Origin: Hyphomonadaceae bacterium
GTDB taxonomy: Bacteria; Pseudomonadota; Alphaproteobacteria; Caulobacterales; Hyphomonadaceae
Reading direction: 5' to 3'
DNA length: 64,000 nt
NCBI GenBank assembly: GCA_024743315.1
Contig: JANSWU010000006.1
Coordinates: forward strand, 62,001-126,000
Notes under the pieces: model-generated
Told to the model about the DNA's origin: nothing
Databases searched by the model: none
Seen by the model: only the letters and a program-made list of their open reading frames with translations
Part shown: positions 43,750 to 51,986 of the stretch, piece after piece
How positions within the stretch are numbered: the stretch's first letter is position 1
How the letters are laid out: the number at the start of each line of letters is the position of its first letter
Translations under genes and position numbers: made by a program

Positions 43750-45435
43750 TTGCCAAAGATATTCATTAGCTACAGGCGCAACGACACTAAGTGGCCCGCG
43801 GAGAAGCTTTATAAGTTCTTAGCCGAAAGGCTGCCCAAAGACGATTTGTTCATGGACTTAGATTCACTCAGTCCAGGAGAAAAATTCGCCGAGAAGATTC
43901 GGGAAGCTCTTAACAAGATCGACATTATGTTAGTGCTCATCGGTCACAAGTGGACAGGTGAAAGCGACACAAGCCCGTCTCGAATGGAAGATGAGGCCGA
44001 TTTCGTTCGTCTGGAAATCGAAACCGCCATCGAACGAAATGTGCGTCTCATTCCGGTTCTTGTAGACGGTGCAGAAATACCCACGATGGAGATTTTACCT
44101 CTTTCAATTTCAGAACTGGTCGAGCACCAAGCGGAGTATTTGACTCAACGGACATTTGACTACGATGTTGCGAGGATAGCTAAGTCGATAGCGCCGGAGT
44201 ATTTTCGTGAACGAGGACTCTTTCATCGACCTGGTGCGTCGATAATGGCAATATTTGCGATAATCGCTGTCTCACTAATCATCGCTACCGTTTTTCGGGC
44301 CGAAGATCCTTCCCCGACGGATGTAAGTATTGAACAGATTATGCAAAATTCTGATCTTGCTTATGGCGATCTAACAAAGCGCCTATACGAAATAGGTTTT
44401 TTGGCATCCCCTGATCCGGAGCAAGACACTATAAGCGTTGAAACAAGCGTTGAAGCGATCCGTGCAGCCACAAAGTATCAAGCGCCGCCGATTGACTTAG
44501 TTCAGCGCGATCCTCGTCAGATAGAAACCTTTCTAAACTTTTTGCTGAGTCGGTATCAGCCGAGTGTAGATTTACCGGATATGGTGAGCACAAGCTCCAA
44601 CGGGTTCAGAGTGTTCACCGATTGCAGCTTTTGTCCAGAAATGATCGAGATTCCCGCCGGAACCTTTGAGTTTGGTTCCCCTCGCTCCGAACAATTGCGC
44701 GACCCTGATGAAGCGCCAGCGGTAACAACAGTAATTGCTGATGCTTTTTCAGTTTCCAAGTATGAAATAACCGTCGCTCAATTCGCAGAGTTTGTAAACG
44801 ATACTGGTTATTCACCGCCAGGTCGATGCCGAATTTCCAACGGAGTATCGAGTTGGGAATGGGTGGATGGTTTGAACTATAGAAGCCCAGAAATCGCTAC
44901 TTCAGCAGACCATCCCGTCACTTGCATAGACTGGTATGCCGCACGGGCTTACGCGGTGTGGCTGACACAGAAAACGGGATTTCGTTATAGATTGTTGACT
45001 GAAGTAGAATGGGAATATGCGGCTAAGGGAGAATTCAAGTCTGCTGGATTTGTCCAATCTGAAAACAAGAGTCTTTGCGACGTAGCTAACTTTGCAGACG
45101 CAGAAACTAACTATGATTGGAGATATGATGCCTGCTCTGATGGATATGCAATGACATCGCCTGTGGGCGCGCTTCTGCCGAACGAGTTCGGCCTGCATGA
45201 CATGCTAGGTAACGTATGGGAATGGGTGGAGGATTGCTACGATTTTGATCGCGAACCCGATGCATTACCTTTCACAAGCAAGAACTATTTGTTTTGCACG
45301 GCGGGCGTCACAAAGGGCGGCTCTTGGAGTAGTTATCCGAGTCGAGTCCGCATCGCAAAAAGAAATAATTACTCGCGGTCATTTGCCAGCGATGTTCATG
45401 GATTTCGAGTGGCTCGAAACATAGTTCCTCAGTGA
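43750..45435 (+). CDS. TIR - membrane helix - FGE-like domain protein
   Basis: TTG at 43750 (GGTGGAG upstream) gives PKIFISYRRNDTKWPAE at the N-terminus; a GTG five codons earlier is possible. TIR covers about 1-155 (LFMDLDSLSPGEKF, DFVRLEIETAIERNV with Glu, PVLVDGAEIP). A membrane helix lies at about 165-185. The external C-terminal part is a complete FGE/sulfatase-modifying fold (about 295-560; IEIPAGTFEFGS, ITVAQFAEFV, RLLTEVEWEYAAKG, GLHDMLGNVWEWVED, GGSW). The Cys pair of true FGEs after GGSW is absent (GGSWSSYPSRVRIAKRN), so it probably binds rather than oxidises. It is the rightmost TIR gene. Confidence 0.9.
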   Translation: MPKIFISYRRNDTKWPAEKLYKFLAERLPKDDLFMDLDSLSPGEKFAEKIREALNKIDIMLVLIGHKWTGESDTSPSRMEDEADFVRLEIETAIERNVRLIPVLVDGAEIPTMEILPLSISELVEHQAEYLTQRTFDYDVARIAKSIAPEYFRERGLFHRPGASIMAIFAIIAVSLIIATVFRAEDPSPTDVSIEQIMQNSDLAYGDLTKRLYEIGFLASPDPEQDTISVETSVEAIRAATKYQAPPIDLVQRDPRQIETFLNFLLSRYQPSVDLPDMVSTSSNGFRVFTDCSFCPEMIEIPAGTFEFGSPRSEQLRDPDEAPAVTTVIADAFSVSKYEITVAQFAEFVNDTGYSPPGRCRISNGVSSWEWVDGLNYRSPEIATSADHPVTCIDWYAARAYAVWLTQKTGFRYRLLTEVEWEYAAKGEFKSAGFVQSENKSLCDVANFADAETNYDWRYDACSDGYAMTSPVGALLPNEFGLHDMLGNVWEWVEDCYDFDREPDALPFTSKNYLFCTAGVTKGGSWSSYPSRVRIAKRNNYSRSFASDVHGFRVARNIVPQ

Positions 45436-45603
45436 ATCAAAGGCCTTCCAATTTGTAGCAAACATATCGGGAGACTCATCAGGAGCGAGTTTAAGACCCT
45501 TAGCTAATGTATCGTTTCGGCGTCAAAGCGCACTTTGGGCGGCGCGCCAAGTCTGTTTAGTTGTCCAAACCTCCTACGCGGATAAAAGGTTCGAGTTGAG
45601 GAG

Positions 45604-45969
45604 TTAGAACACAAATGGCTGATGTTTTATTGAGTTATGCTCGTGCAGACACGAAAGCAACTCTTTGGCGGCATCCGCATTGAAGGCGAGCAGCAAGACG
45701 TCTTCTGGTTGGCACACACCGCTCTCGATAAGGTAAGCGGCTTTGGCTATGATGACCGAGGTCTTTCCAGACCCTGCTCCCGCAACAACCAAATTCCGAC
45801 GCTCGTCGAGGATCACCGCCCTTCTTTGAAGCTCCGTAGGGGGTTGGCTTTCAATTGTATCGAAGAGTGATTGGAACTTTTCTAGCTGCTGATCTTGATG
45901 GCGCCAGAAAAGCGTACTTCGAAAGTTAAAATTGGTTTGAACAAAGTTTCGGAGTTCCTCGCTCAGCAT
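45604..45969 (-). pseudogene. Truncated UvrD/Rep-type helicase (N-terminal fragment)
   Basis: Only the start of a superfamily 1 helicase is left: the Q-motif region (SQPPTELQRRAV), Walker A VVAGAGSGKTSV (about residue 62) and the motif Ia stretch ILLLAFNADAAKEL (seen as LLLAFNADAAKEL). The frame ends after 121 residues with an unrelated tail, whereas helicases of this type have about 650 or more. All later motifs (II-VI) are missing. It is probably a remnant broken when a neighbouring segment inserted. A functional short form cannot be excluded. Confidence 0.75.
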
Positions 45970-46047
45970 GACGTCCCAACCAAATTACGCAGTAGTCGTT
46001 TTTATTGCGCAGGCGGGAGAATAATTGAAGGCCGGGGAGAGCGTAGG

Positions 46048-46281
46048 CTAGCGTTTTAGGCGCACGCCTGGGGAGTGGATGGGGTCGCCGAGGAATTCTA
46101 TACCTTGTTGCTCGAGAGCCTCTTTCACGCGCTCTAGCGTGCCTGATCTGGATGGTGGCACACCATTCACAGACTCAAACCGTTGTACTGTCTTCCAGGT
46201 GACCCCAGCCATGTTAGCGAGCTCAGCAGCCGAAATCCCAAGCATCCCGCGCGCTGCACGAATTTGAGATGATGAGATCAT
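46048..46281 (-). CDS. XRE-family helix-turn-helix regulator
   Basis: The 77-residue protein is a single Cro/C1-type HTH domain (about 5-65): SQIRAARGMLGISAAELA, VTWKTVQRFESV, then TLERVKEALEQQGIEF. The pattern with a C-terminal GIEF is common in small XRE regulators near phage and island integrases. I start at ATG 46281; a TTG two codons earlier is possible. It is divergent from the integrase with only about 35 bp between them, so it probably represses both promoters. Confidence 0.88.
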   Translation of the reverse strand: MISSSQIRAARGMLGISAAELANMAGVTWKTVQRFESVNGVPPSRSGTLERVKEALEQQGIEFLGDPIHSPGVRLKR

Positions 46282-46316
46282 TGACAAACGGCTCTTGAGT
46301 ACTATTTTATGACTTA

Positions 46317-47237
46317 ATGTCTATGGATATTTCACAGTCTTCTGTTTTGCAGGAATGGGCAAGTAAGCTCGACATCCTCTTTGCGCGGTGCGAGGGTGCG
46401 TATTCAGACCTAACGCTGTCAGGATACCGGAAAGACCTCGAAATTTTTGCGGGATGGTGCGCTGAGAATGGCGAAGCATTCTTACCGGCGGACCCGAGGT
46501 CGATCGCGAGTTTTTTTAATGCACAGCTTGAAAAGTGCAGCTATGCGACCATCAGGCGTCGGGCCAGCGCAATCAGATTTGCACATGTCTTGTCTGACCT
46601 ACCCTCGCCTATCGGGCACTCAGAAGTCTACTTAGCTCTACGACGAGCAGCGCGCACCAAAGGGCGCCGTCCGAAGCAGGTGCTAGGGCTCACAAGAGAC
46701 TTGTTGGAGAAGATGCTTGCAGCGTGCCCAGACACACTAGCCGGCAAGAGAGACGCGGCTGTGCTTAGCGTGGGATATGACACGCTTTGCCGGAGTTCTG
46801 AATTGTCGTGGATGCGGGTCGAAGATGTGCGGTTGGATGAAGGGCGAATCTATATTCCACGCTCCAAAAGCGATCCGTTTGGAGACGGACGCTTTGCTCC
46901 GCTATCGGCGCCAACAGTAGAGCTTGTCGAATGCTGGCTTGACTCTGCCGCGATCATGGCTGGCCCGCTCTTTCGTGGACTGCATACCGGTGCATTGGGA
47001 CAATCGCATCTGGAGACTTCATCTATTAGGCGCCTGATGAAGGCAGCTGCTCGAAGGGCAAACCTTCCCAACCAAGCCCAACTCTTAAGTGGTCACTCCA
47101 TGCGAGTAGGCGCAGCTCAAGATATGCTTCGAATGGGGTGCGACGCCCTTGCAATCATGACTGCGGGCGGATGGAAAAATTTTGAGGTCGTAAGCCGATA
47201 CGTAGAGTGGACGCCAGATGTCAGAAAGTTCGGTTGA
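46317..47237 (+). CDS. Tyrosine recombinase / integrase
   Basis: The 306-residue protein has an N-terminal SAM-like core-binding domain (about 15-100, DLTLSGYRKDLEIFAGW) and a C-terminal catalytic domain (about 115-300). Catalytic residues are visible: Arg in TLCRSSELSW, Lys in the beta-hairpin (PRSKSDP), SGHSMRVG (H-x-x-R), Trp in AGGWKNFEV in place of the third His, and the nucleophile Tyr in SRYVEW. Such enzymes integrate and excise islands. It lies at the right boundary, convergent with the glycosyltransferase gene, and is divergent from an XRE regulator. The target site was not identified. Confidence 0.92.
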   Translation: MSMDISQSSVLQEWASKLDILFARCEGAYSDLTLSGYRKDLEIFAGWCAENGEAFLPADPRSIASFFNAQLEKCSYATIRRRASAIRFAHVLSDLPSPIGHSEVYLALRRAARTKGRRPKQVLGLTRDLLEKMLAACPDTLAGKRDAAVLSVGYDTLCRSSELSWMRVEDVRLDEGRIYIPRSKSDPFGDGRFAPLSAPTVELVECWLDSAAIMAGPLFRGLHTGALGQSHLETSSIRRLMKAAARRANLPNQAQLLSGHSMRVGAAQDMLRMGCDALAIMTAGGWKNFEVVSRYVEWTPDVRKFG

Positions 47238-47268
47238 GGTTCTTGGTACATCACCAAGTTGCCTCTGG

Positions 47269-48108
47269 CTAACCAGATTGCTCCAGAATGATATTTCTTA
47301 CGGTCTGAAAATACCACTTCTTGTAAGACGCATATTGGTACCCTGCGCGTCCATCCATGAACCCGCCTTTGCCAATGTAGGTATAGAAAAAATAGAACCA
47401 TGCGAACCAAGGTTTTTCGATATTCTGGTACTTAAAAGTCTGGCGAGATGTCAGAACCGAAGATCTCGCCTCAAGATCTGACTTTAGTTGTATGTATCGA
47501 GATGCTTCCCATTTCGCGTAGTCGATGTGACGCTGCAGAAAACGTGCTAGTCCTCTAAAGTCTCTATGGTCGATAGGAGCCTTTATCTCTCCAACGGTGC
47601 CAGTCAAAACCGGGTGCTCGTGAACTTCCATATCAAGCGAAGACCATCCTTCTTCGTCAATGCGCTCATACTCCCCAGCTTGGTGTTTGAAGCAAGCGAG
47701 CTTTCGTTGTGGAACTCCGTGCATTAGGGACCTACCCATGAAGTAGTTTGTATAATTGAGCCAGAATCCGACATGGGTGGTTTCGTTGATCGCTCGAGAC
47801 AACTCATTACAGAATGCATCATCCACGACCTCGTCTGCATCCAGGAAAATCACCCAGTCAGTCTGAAATTTAAAGTTCCTGAGCGTCCAATTGCGCTTTT
47901 TCGGGAAGCGCCCATCCCAGTTAAACTGCAAAATCTCGGCACCCCCGTCACTTGCGATTTCGAGAGTACGATCGTCACTGCCAGAATCTACAACCAAGAC
48001 TGAGTGAAATCGACCCAGCGCAGCCAGACAAGCTGGGAGATTATGCTCTTCGTTTTTCGTGGGCACTACCACTGTCACATTGATTTTTGATGTATCGAAT
48101 TCGTTCAT
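47269..48108 (-). CDS. Glycosyltransferase family 2 (WaaE/KdtX-like)
   Basis: The 279-residue protein has a GT-A fold: VVVPTKNEEHNL at the N-terminus, VVDSGSDDRT, and the metal-binding DADE stretch (IFLDADEVV, about residue 88). The middle contains GFWLNYTNYFMGRSL-type residues typical of LPS-core beta-1,4-glucosyltransferase relatives. It would transfer a sugar to the lipid-linked repeat unit at the cytoplasmic face. It is the last gene of the right-hand operon, and its ATG overlaps the stop of the acetyltransferase gene (ATGA). Its 3' end is only 31 bp from the island's integrase, so the island probably joined here. Confidence 0.9.
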   Translation of the reverse strand: MNEFDTSKINVTVVVPTKNEEHNLPACLAALGRFHSVLVVDSGSDDRTLEIASDGGAEILQFNWDGRFPKKRNWTLRNFKFQTDWVIFLDADEVVDDAFCNELSRAINETTHVGFWLNYTNYFMGRSLMHGVPQRKLACFKHQAGEYERIDEEGWSSLDMEVHEHPVLTGTVGEIKAPIDHRDFRGLARFLQRHIDYAKWEASRYIQLKSDLEARSSVLTSRQTFKYQNIEKPWFAWFYFFYTYIGKGGFMDGRAGYQYASYKKWYFQTVRNIILEQSG

Positions 48109-48656
48109 CGAAGACTTGATTTTCTGGTTCCGATTGTGTTCGCCGGATTGCCCACAACTATTGCATCTTCATCAACATTTTTAGTCAAAACTGCGCGCGC
48201 CCCGACGACCGCGCGGTCGCCAATTGAAACGCCGGGTCCTATGAATGCCTCGGCACACACCCAAGCATCTTCACCAATATAGATTGGATCTTTTCTGAGT
48301 GTCATTCTTGGGTCCAAATGATCGTGAGACCCTGCACATAGATGCGCTCCTTGCGAGATGGTGGCCCTGTTGTCGATTTTTATTTTGCCCAGAGCATACA
48401 AATTGGCGCGATCTCCAATCCCAACATCATCTCCAATTTCTAGGTTCCAAGGAATTGTTATTCGAACCGACGGGTGAAACCGTACATTCTTTCCGACCTT
48501 TGCGCCGAAAACACGGAGCAACATGTTACGCCAAAACCAAAGCGGCCTCGGGCTAAATGCGAAAAAAACGCCGATCAAGGCCCAAAGAACACGACCCAGA
48601 AGTTCCTTACGACTCCATTTTTCAGCGGTACGGTTTGCTGAAACGTCTACGCGCAT
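48105..48656 (-). CDS. WcaF-like sugar O-acetyltransferase
   Basis: ATG 48656 is preferred because it avoids a 58-bp overlap with the gene before and gives 183 residues, typical of WcaF-type enzymes. Two N-terminal hydrophobic segments precede left-handed beta-helix hexapeptide repeats (about 70-175; IGDDVGIGDRANLYAL, ISQGAHLCAGSHDH, VSIGDRAVVGARAVL). The His of CAGSHDH is the expected catalytic base. It acetylates a sugar of the polysaccharide using acetyl-CoA. Part of the coupled minus-strand operon. Confidence 0.88.
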   Translation of the reverse strand: MRVDVSANRTAEKWSRKELLGRVLWALIGVFFAFSPRPLWFWRNMLLRVFGAKVGKNVRFHPSVRITIPWNLEIGDDVGIGDRANLYALGKIKIDNRATISQGAHLCAGSHDHLDPRMTLRKDPIYIGEDAWVCAEAFIGPGVSIGDRAVVGARAVLTKNVDEDAIVVGNPANTIGTRKSSLR

Positions 48657-48684
48657 AACGTAACGGAGATTTTTAAAGCAATCA

Positions 48685-49830
48685 TCACAACTCGACGAAT
48701 TCCGGCTTATCAACGCGGCCTTCAAGCCACTCATAAGTCTCAAGCATTTTGCACGCGATCGTTTCCCAACTGAAGTCTCGCTTCATCCAATGCCGTCCTC
48801 GAATACCCATCTCGTTCAGAGTCGGAATGGGCAAGCTCATCGCTTCACATAGCGCATGGGCCAAAGGTCGTTGACCGTGCTCAATCCACCAACCACATCC
48901 TTCATCAAGGAGCCCCGACCAAGGAGCGCCTTTCGTTGATATCACAGGTGTTTCTACCGATAGGCTTTCTGCCACGGTCATAGCAAAATTCTCATGTAGC
49001 GTAGGGAGCGCAAAGACTCGAGCATTCCTCATTGCTTCAATTTTTTTCTCGCCGAAAACAGGCTCCTCGATCGAAACTGTTTCCTCGACACCCAAGCTAT
49101 TTGCGAGCCTATGCAACTCAGCTGCATGCCCTCCCTCATCTGGTCCGATTATACGCAAGCTCCACTCTGGGAATGCGCCAACTATATCGGCCCAAGCCGA
49201 AACCAAACGATCCAATCCCTTTTTGGGATGAATTCGGCCAAGAGATAGTACATAAGGTGAAGTGACATATTCGTTTGTTCTCTGGGGCATGACGGGAAGC
49301 TCAATTCCATTGGGAATAATCGTTACTGGGTTCGTAAGCCCCTGTTTCCGAATGTCTTCTAATTCGCTAAACGCTGTCGCATGAAGACAGTCCGCTTGGC
49401 GTAATGCATTCTTTTGGAAGCACGACCAAAACACTTGTTTTTTTAACCTGGAGAACTGCAACGCCCCGTCTCCAAGCATCCCTCGTGGAGATAGAACAAA
49501 TTTCTTATTCCTTTTGCGAGACACATTTGCGGGATACACATTAGGCATCATCCACAATCCATGAGAATGGAAAATATTTGAGTTTACCCGATTCAGCGCC
49601 TTGCTCATTCCGCTAGAAAACCCCAACCGCCTAAGTGCCGGAGCGAATTCCAAGGTGTTTCGAAAAGTGCGCTCTGTTACTCCCGACCGGCGACGTTTCA
49701 TTGGTTCACCAAGAGAATAAAGCTCCACATCGACACCAAGAGCCGCCAAACCACTAGATAGTCCGGGTACTGAATATGATGGACCAGCTGCTGGGTCGCT
49801 GGCTGATCCCAAAACCTGAACAACCTTCAT
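48685..49830 (-). CDS. Glycosyltransferase family 4
   Basis: The chosen start is ATG 49830 (GGTGAAG upstream), giving KVVQVLGSASDPAAGPSYS at the N-terminus and 381 residues; ten more codons are open upstream. GT-B fold: N-terminal glycine-rich acceptor half with SYSVPGLSSGLAALG, then a C-terminal nucleotide-sugar half with LGRIHPKKGLDRL (about 200-212), and the E-x7-E motif at LPTLHENFAMTVAESLSV (seen as HENFAMTVAESL). It transfers a sugar from a nucleotide donor, retaining the anomeric configuration. One of three GT4 enzymes of this locus. Confidence 0.9.
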   Translation of the reverse strand: MKVVQVLGSASDPAAGPSYSVPGLSSGLAALGVDVELYSLGEPMKRRRSGVTERTFRNTLEFAPALRRLGFSSGMSKALNRVNSNIFHSHGLWMMPNVYPANVSRKRNKKFVLSPRGMLGDGALQFSRLKKQVFWSCFQKNALRQADCLHATAFSELEDIRKQGLTNPVTIIPNGIELPVMPQRTNEYVTSPYVLSLGRIHPKKGLDRLVSAWADIVGAFPEWSLRIIGPDEGGHAAELHRLANSLGVEETVSIEEPVFGEKKIEAMRNARVFALPTLHENFAMTVAESLSVETPVISTKGAPWSGLLDEGCGWWIEHGQRPLAHALCEAMSLPIPTLNEMGIRGRHWMKRDFSWETIACKMLETYEWLEGRVDKPEFVEL

Positions 49831-49869
49831 TGTGACTTCACCAGGAACGTCCAGCTGCAACTTCAGAAA

Positions 49870-51186
49870 TCATTCTAACCTGAAAATGAATTTTTCTTTC
49901 CCCGCCGCGGTCGTTTGCTTCGAATATTCGGTACTGAAAATGACACTATTTTCGCAAATTCCGTCCACCTCTTTTTTGAGATTAGAATAAATTTTTTCTT
50001 TTACATCGTCCACCTGTTGGTCATCTTCCAAACTAACAACTATTTCTAATAGCCCTTTCTTTTGGCGCACCTGAAATGCGCGCACTCGATCATCACATTT
50101 TATACAATGAGTGAGAAGTTCACTATGAATTTCTTGTGGAGGGGCGTTTACCCTTGGAAGGAGTATATTGTCGTTTTTCCGACCGACCACCTTAGCCCAG
50201 GATAGTGCAGCTTCTTCGTCATTAAGTCGAACCAAGTCACCGGTAGGGTAATTAAAAAACGGAAATGCTGTTTGATCCAAATCGAATATGTACAACTCGC
50301 CACTTTTATCGATACGAGTATAAAAGGACCACCAAAATGGCGACAGATTTTCCTCTTTTGGTGACGAGTAAGCAATTGGACCAAACTCTGCCGAACCGTA
50401 CTCAACCACGAGCTTGTGATTGGCCCCCAATGAAGCCACAAGAGAGTAATCCTTTTTCTCATATTGCTCAGACGTCATAACCCATGTCTCTGGCAGACAC
50501 GCGCGGGTGGAGCTTGGTAATGATTGAGCGGTCTGCAACAACGCCCTTAGCGCTGAACTATATCCGATCACTGAGCGATAGTTGCCTGAGCATAAACGGC
50601 GAAGCGTTTCTTTCAAGTTGGCTTCATCCAAATGATAAGCACTGATTCGATCCGTATTGCTTCCCCAATCGAGAACAGACCTAATTACCCTCTTGAGTTG
50701 CCCCTGAGCTCCGCTTCCAAACAGGTGAGAATGCCCCCAAATTAATGCTAACTTATCCCAAGGCTTAATTCCTGCAACTAGCCGGCCAGCAGTCAAGTTG
50801 CGAAGCGCCCGGCGCCTGTTGCGAATATCTACCGGAAATCTGAACGGAGTTCCGGCAGACCCCCCAGTGGACATCCATTGATTGAACTCTTGCCCATTGC
50901 CGCGTTGAGAAAAGTAATCCGACAAGTCTGCCTTATTGATAACGGGGAAATGGTCTAAATCCTCTAGTGACTCGAAGGATGCCGGTAGACCGTTGCTTCT
51001 TGCCAAGTCTGCGTAGAACGCATGCCTTTCTATAGCATTCTGCCAATTGGAGTTAAATTGAGCTAGCTGAGTTGCTCGAATATTCTCGGTACTTTCGAAT
51101 CCAAAGCGTAAAGCCCGTTCACTGGCTACACTCAATTCGTTCGGGTACCTTCGCAGATACAAAAATTTTGCGAGATTTAGTCTCAT
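49870..51186 (-). CDS. CapK-like adenylate-forming enzyme (phenylacetate-CoA ligase-like)
   Basis: The 438-residue protein belongs to the CapK/PaaK-like branch of adenylate-forming enzymes. Evidence is the substrate-binding STGGSAGTPFRFP loop (about 105-117), VVEYGSAEFGP (about 275-285) and the FFNYPTGDLVRL segment (about 315-326), whose Asp binds ATP ribose. These proteins sit in capsule loci and are thought to activate a carboxylic acid for attachment to the polymer; the exact substrate is unknown. It begins within the stop of the sulfotransferase gene (ATGA overlap). Confidence 0.85.
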   Translation of the reverse strand: MRLNLAKFLYLRRYPNELSVASERALRFGFESTENIRATQLAQFNSNWQNAIERHAFYADLARSNGLPASFESLEDLDHFPVINKADLSDYFSQRGNGQEFNQWMSTGGSAGTPFRFPVDIRNRRRALRNLTAGRLVAGIKPWDKLALIWGHSHLFGSGAQGQLKRVIRSVLDWGSNTDRISAYHLDEANLKETLRRLCSGNYRSVIGYSSALRALLQTAQSLPSSTRACLPETWVMTSEQYEKKDYSLVASLGANHKLVVEYGSAEFGPIAYSSPKEENLSPFWWSFYTRIDKSGELYIFDLDQTAFPFFNYPTGDLVRLNDEEAALSWAKVVGRKNDNILLPRVNAPPQEIHSELLTHCIKCDDRVRAFQVRQKKGLLEIVVSLEDDQQVDDVKEKIYSNLKKEVDGICENSVIFSTEYSKQTTAAGKEKFIFRLE

Positions 51187-51986
51187 GCGGAGATTTCGCT
51201 CGACTTGCGGTATTTTTCGATCATCTCAAGCTGCTTGCCTGCTGATTGCTCGAAATTGACCATGTCATCCTCAGAAAATGCTTCGCGCCAAGATCTCTTA
51301 AAACCATCTCCAACGATTGGCGTTTTTCCTGCTTTGATCAGTTTCGCAAACATAGGAGCTGCCATTTCAGCTCTTCTGATGGCGTCTGGGGTGCAAGAAC
51401 GCACCGCCTGATCTATCATCCCAACCTTAGGCTCCAGCCTCATAGACTCAATAACAGCAGATAGCGCCGCGGCTGGATCGTCGATCAAATCTTCATAGTG
51501 CAAGATGATCCAATTAGCGGCATCGCCTTCGATATAATCGAACCAAGCTTGTGTATGTTGTTGCCACGAGCCATACCCTCCAAACTTTCCTTCGACCTGT
51601 AATCTTAGAAAATCCGAGAACTCTCCAGCGAACCTTTCGCGCCTCCTCACCGACCGAAACAACGACCATGCGACCGGTCGACCATCTCTGATCAAGAATA
51701 CACCAGACTTGTACTTTCGGTGAGGCAACTCATGCGTCTTGAAAAGCGGTAAAAATTGGTCTCCGAGTGTTTTTGTTCGACCTATATAGGGAATGAAGTT
51801 CTCCATTTCCTGGTACTGGGGGTCATTCCCAGTCAGATAAGTATACAGAAGAAACCGTAGATAGGTGCTGCCCGACTTGGGGTATCCACTCACAATAAAA
51901 TTACGGTCTGGGAGTGTCAGGTGTCTTTTGAAATTCAGAGCTGGTCTGAGTACCCTGCGCACAAGATGTAATGAATCTGGATACAC
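51183..51986 (-). CDS. Sulfotransferase (PAPS-dependent), EPS-associated
   Basis: The 267-residue protein shows the sulfotransferase 5'-PAPS loop SGYPKSGSTYLRF (about 32-44) and a 3'-phosphate-binding-like segment LIRDGRPVAWSLF (about 98-110). The middle includes a WFDYIEGD region and catalytic-base candidates. It would transfer sulfate from PAPS to a sugar hydroxyl. Overlaps the polymerase gene upstream by one base and the CapK-like gene downstream by ATGA. Together with the gene at 55922-56644 it points to a sulfated polysaccharide, typical of marine bacteria. Confidence 0.88.
   Translation of the reverse strand: MYPDSLHLVRRVLRPALNFKRHLTLPDRNFIVSGYPKSGSTYLRFLLYTYLTGNDPQYQEMENFIPYIGRTKTLGDQFLPLFKTHELPHRKYKSGVFLIRDGRPVAWSLFRSVRRRERFAGEFSDFLRLQVEGKFGGYGSWQQHTQAWFDYIEGDAANWIILHYEDLIDDPAAALSAVIESMRLEPKVGMIDQAVRSCTPDAIRRAEMAAPMFAKLIKAGKTPIVGDGFKRSWREAFSEDDMVNFEQSAGKQLEMIEKYRKSSEISA

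Larger units (their letters stand above)
19126..47237. mobile_element. Accessory island of TIR-domain genes ending at a tyrosine recombinase
   Basis: This block separates two parts of a polysaccharide locus. It carries ten TIR-domain genes, several other conflict-type effectors, phage-like small genes, a truncated helicase, an XRE regulator and an integrase at its right end. It is visibly more AT-rich than the flanking polysaccharide genes and uses TTG starts repeatedly. The left border is uncertain (between about 18258 and 19214), and no direct-repeat attachment sites were recognised. Whether it moves as one unit or grew by successive insertions cannot be decided. Confidence 0.45.

Noticed and set aside
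19214-45435. Classical Thoeris defence system
   Set aside because: Thoeris needs a ThsA-type SIR2-SLOG or Macro-containing partner; no such domain is seen in any island gene.
43750-45435. FGE domain as target of a diversity-generating retroelement
   Set aside because: No reverse transcriptase or template repeat is present in the window.
18258-47268. Direct-repeat att sites at the island borders
   Set aside because: A manual comparison of the stretches next to wza and next to the integrase gave no matching repeat beyond chance length. A computed alignment of both borders would decide.
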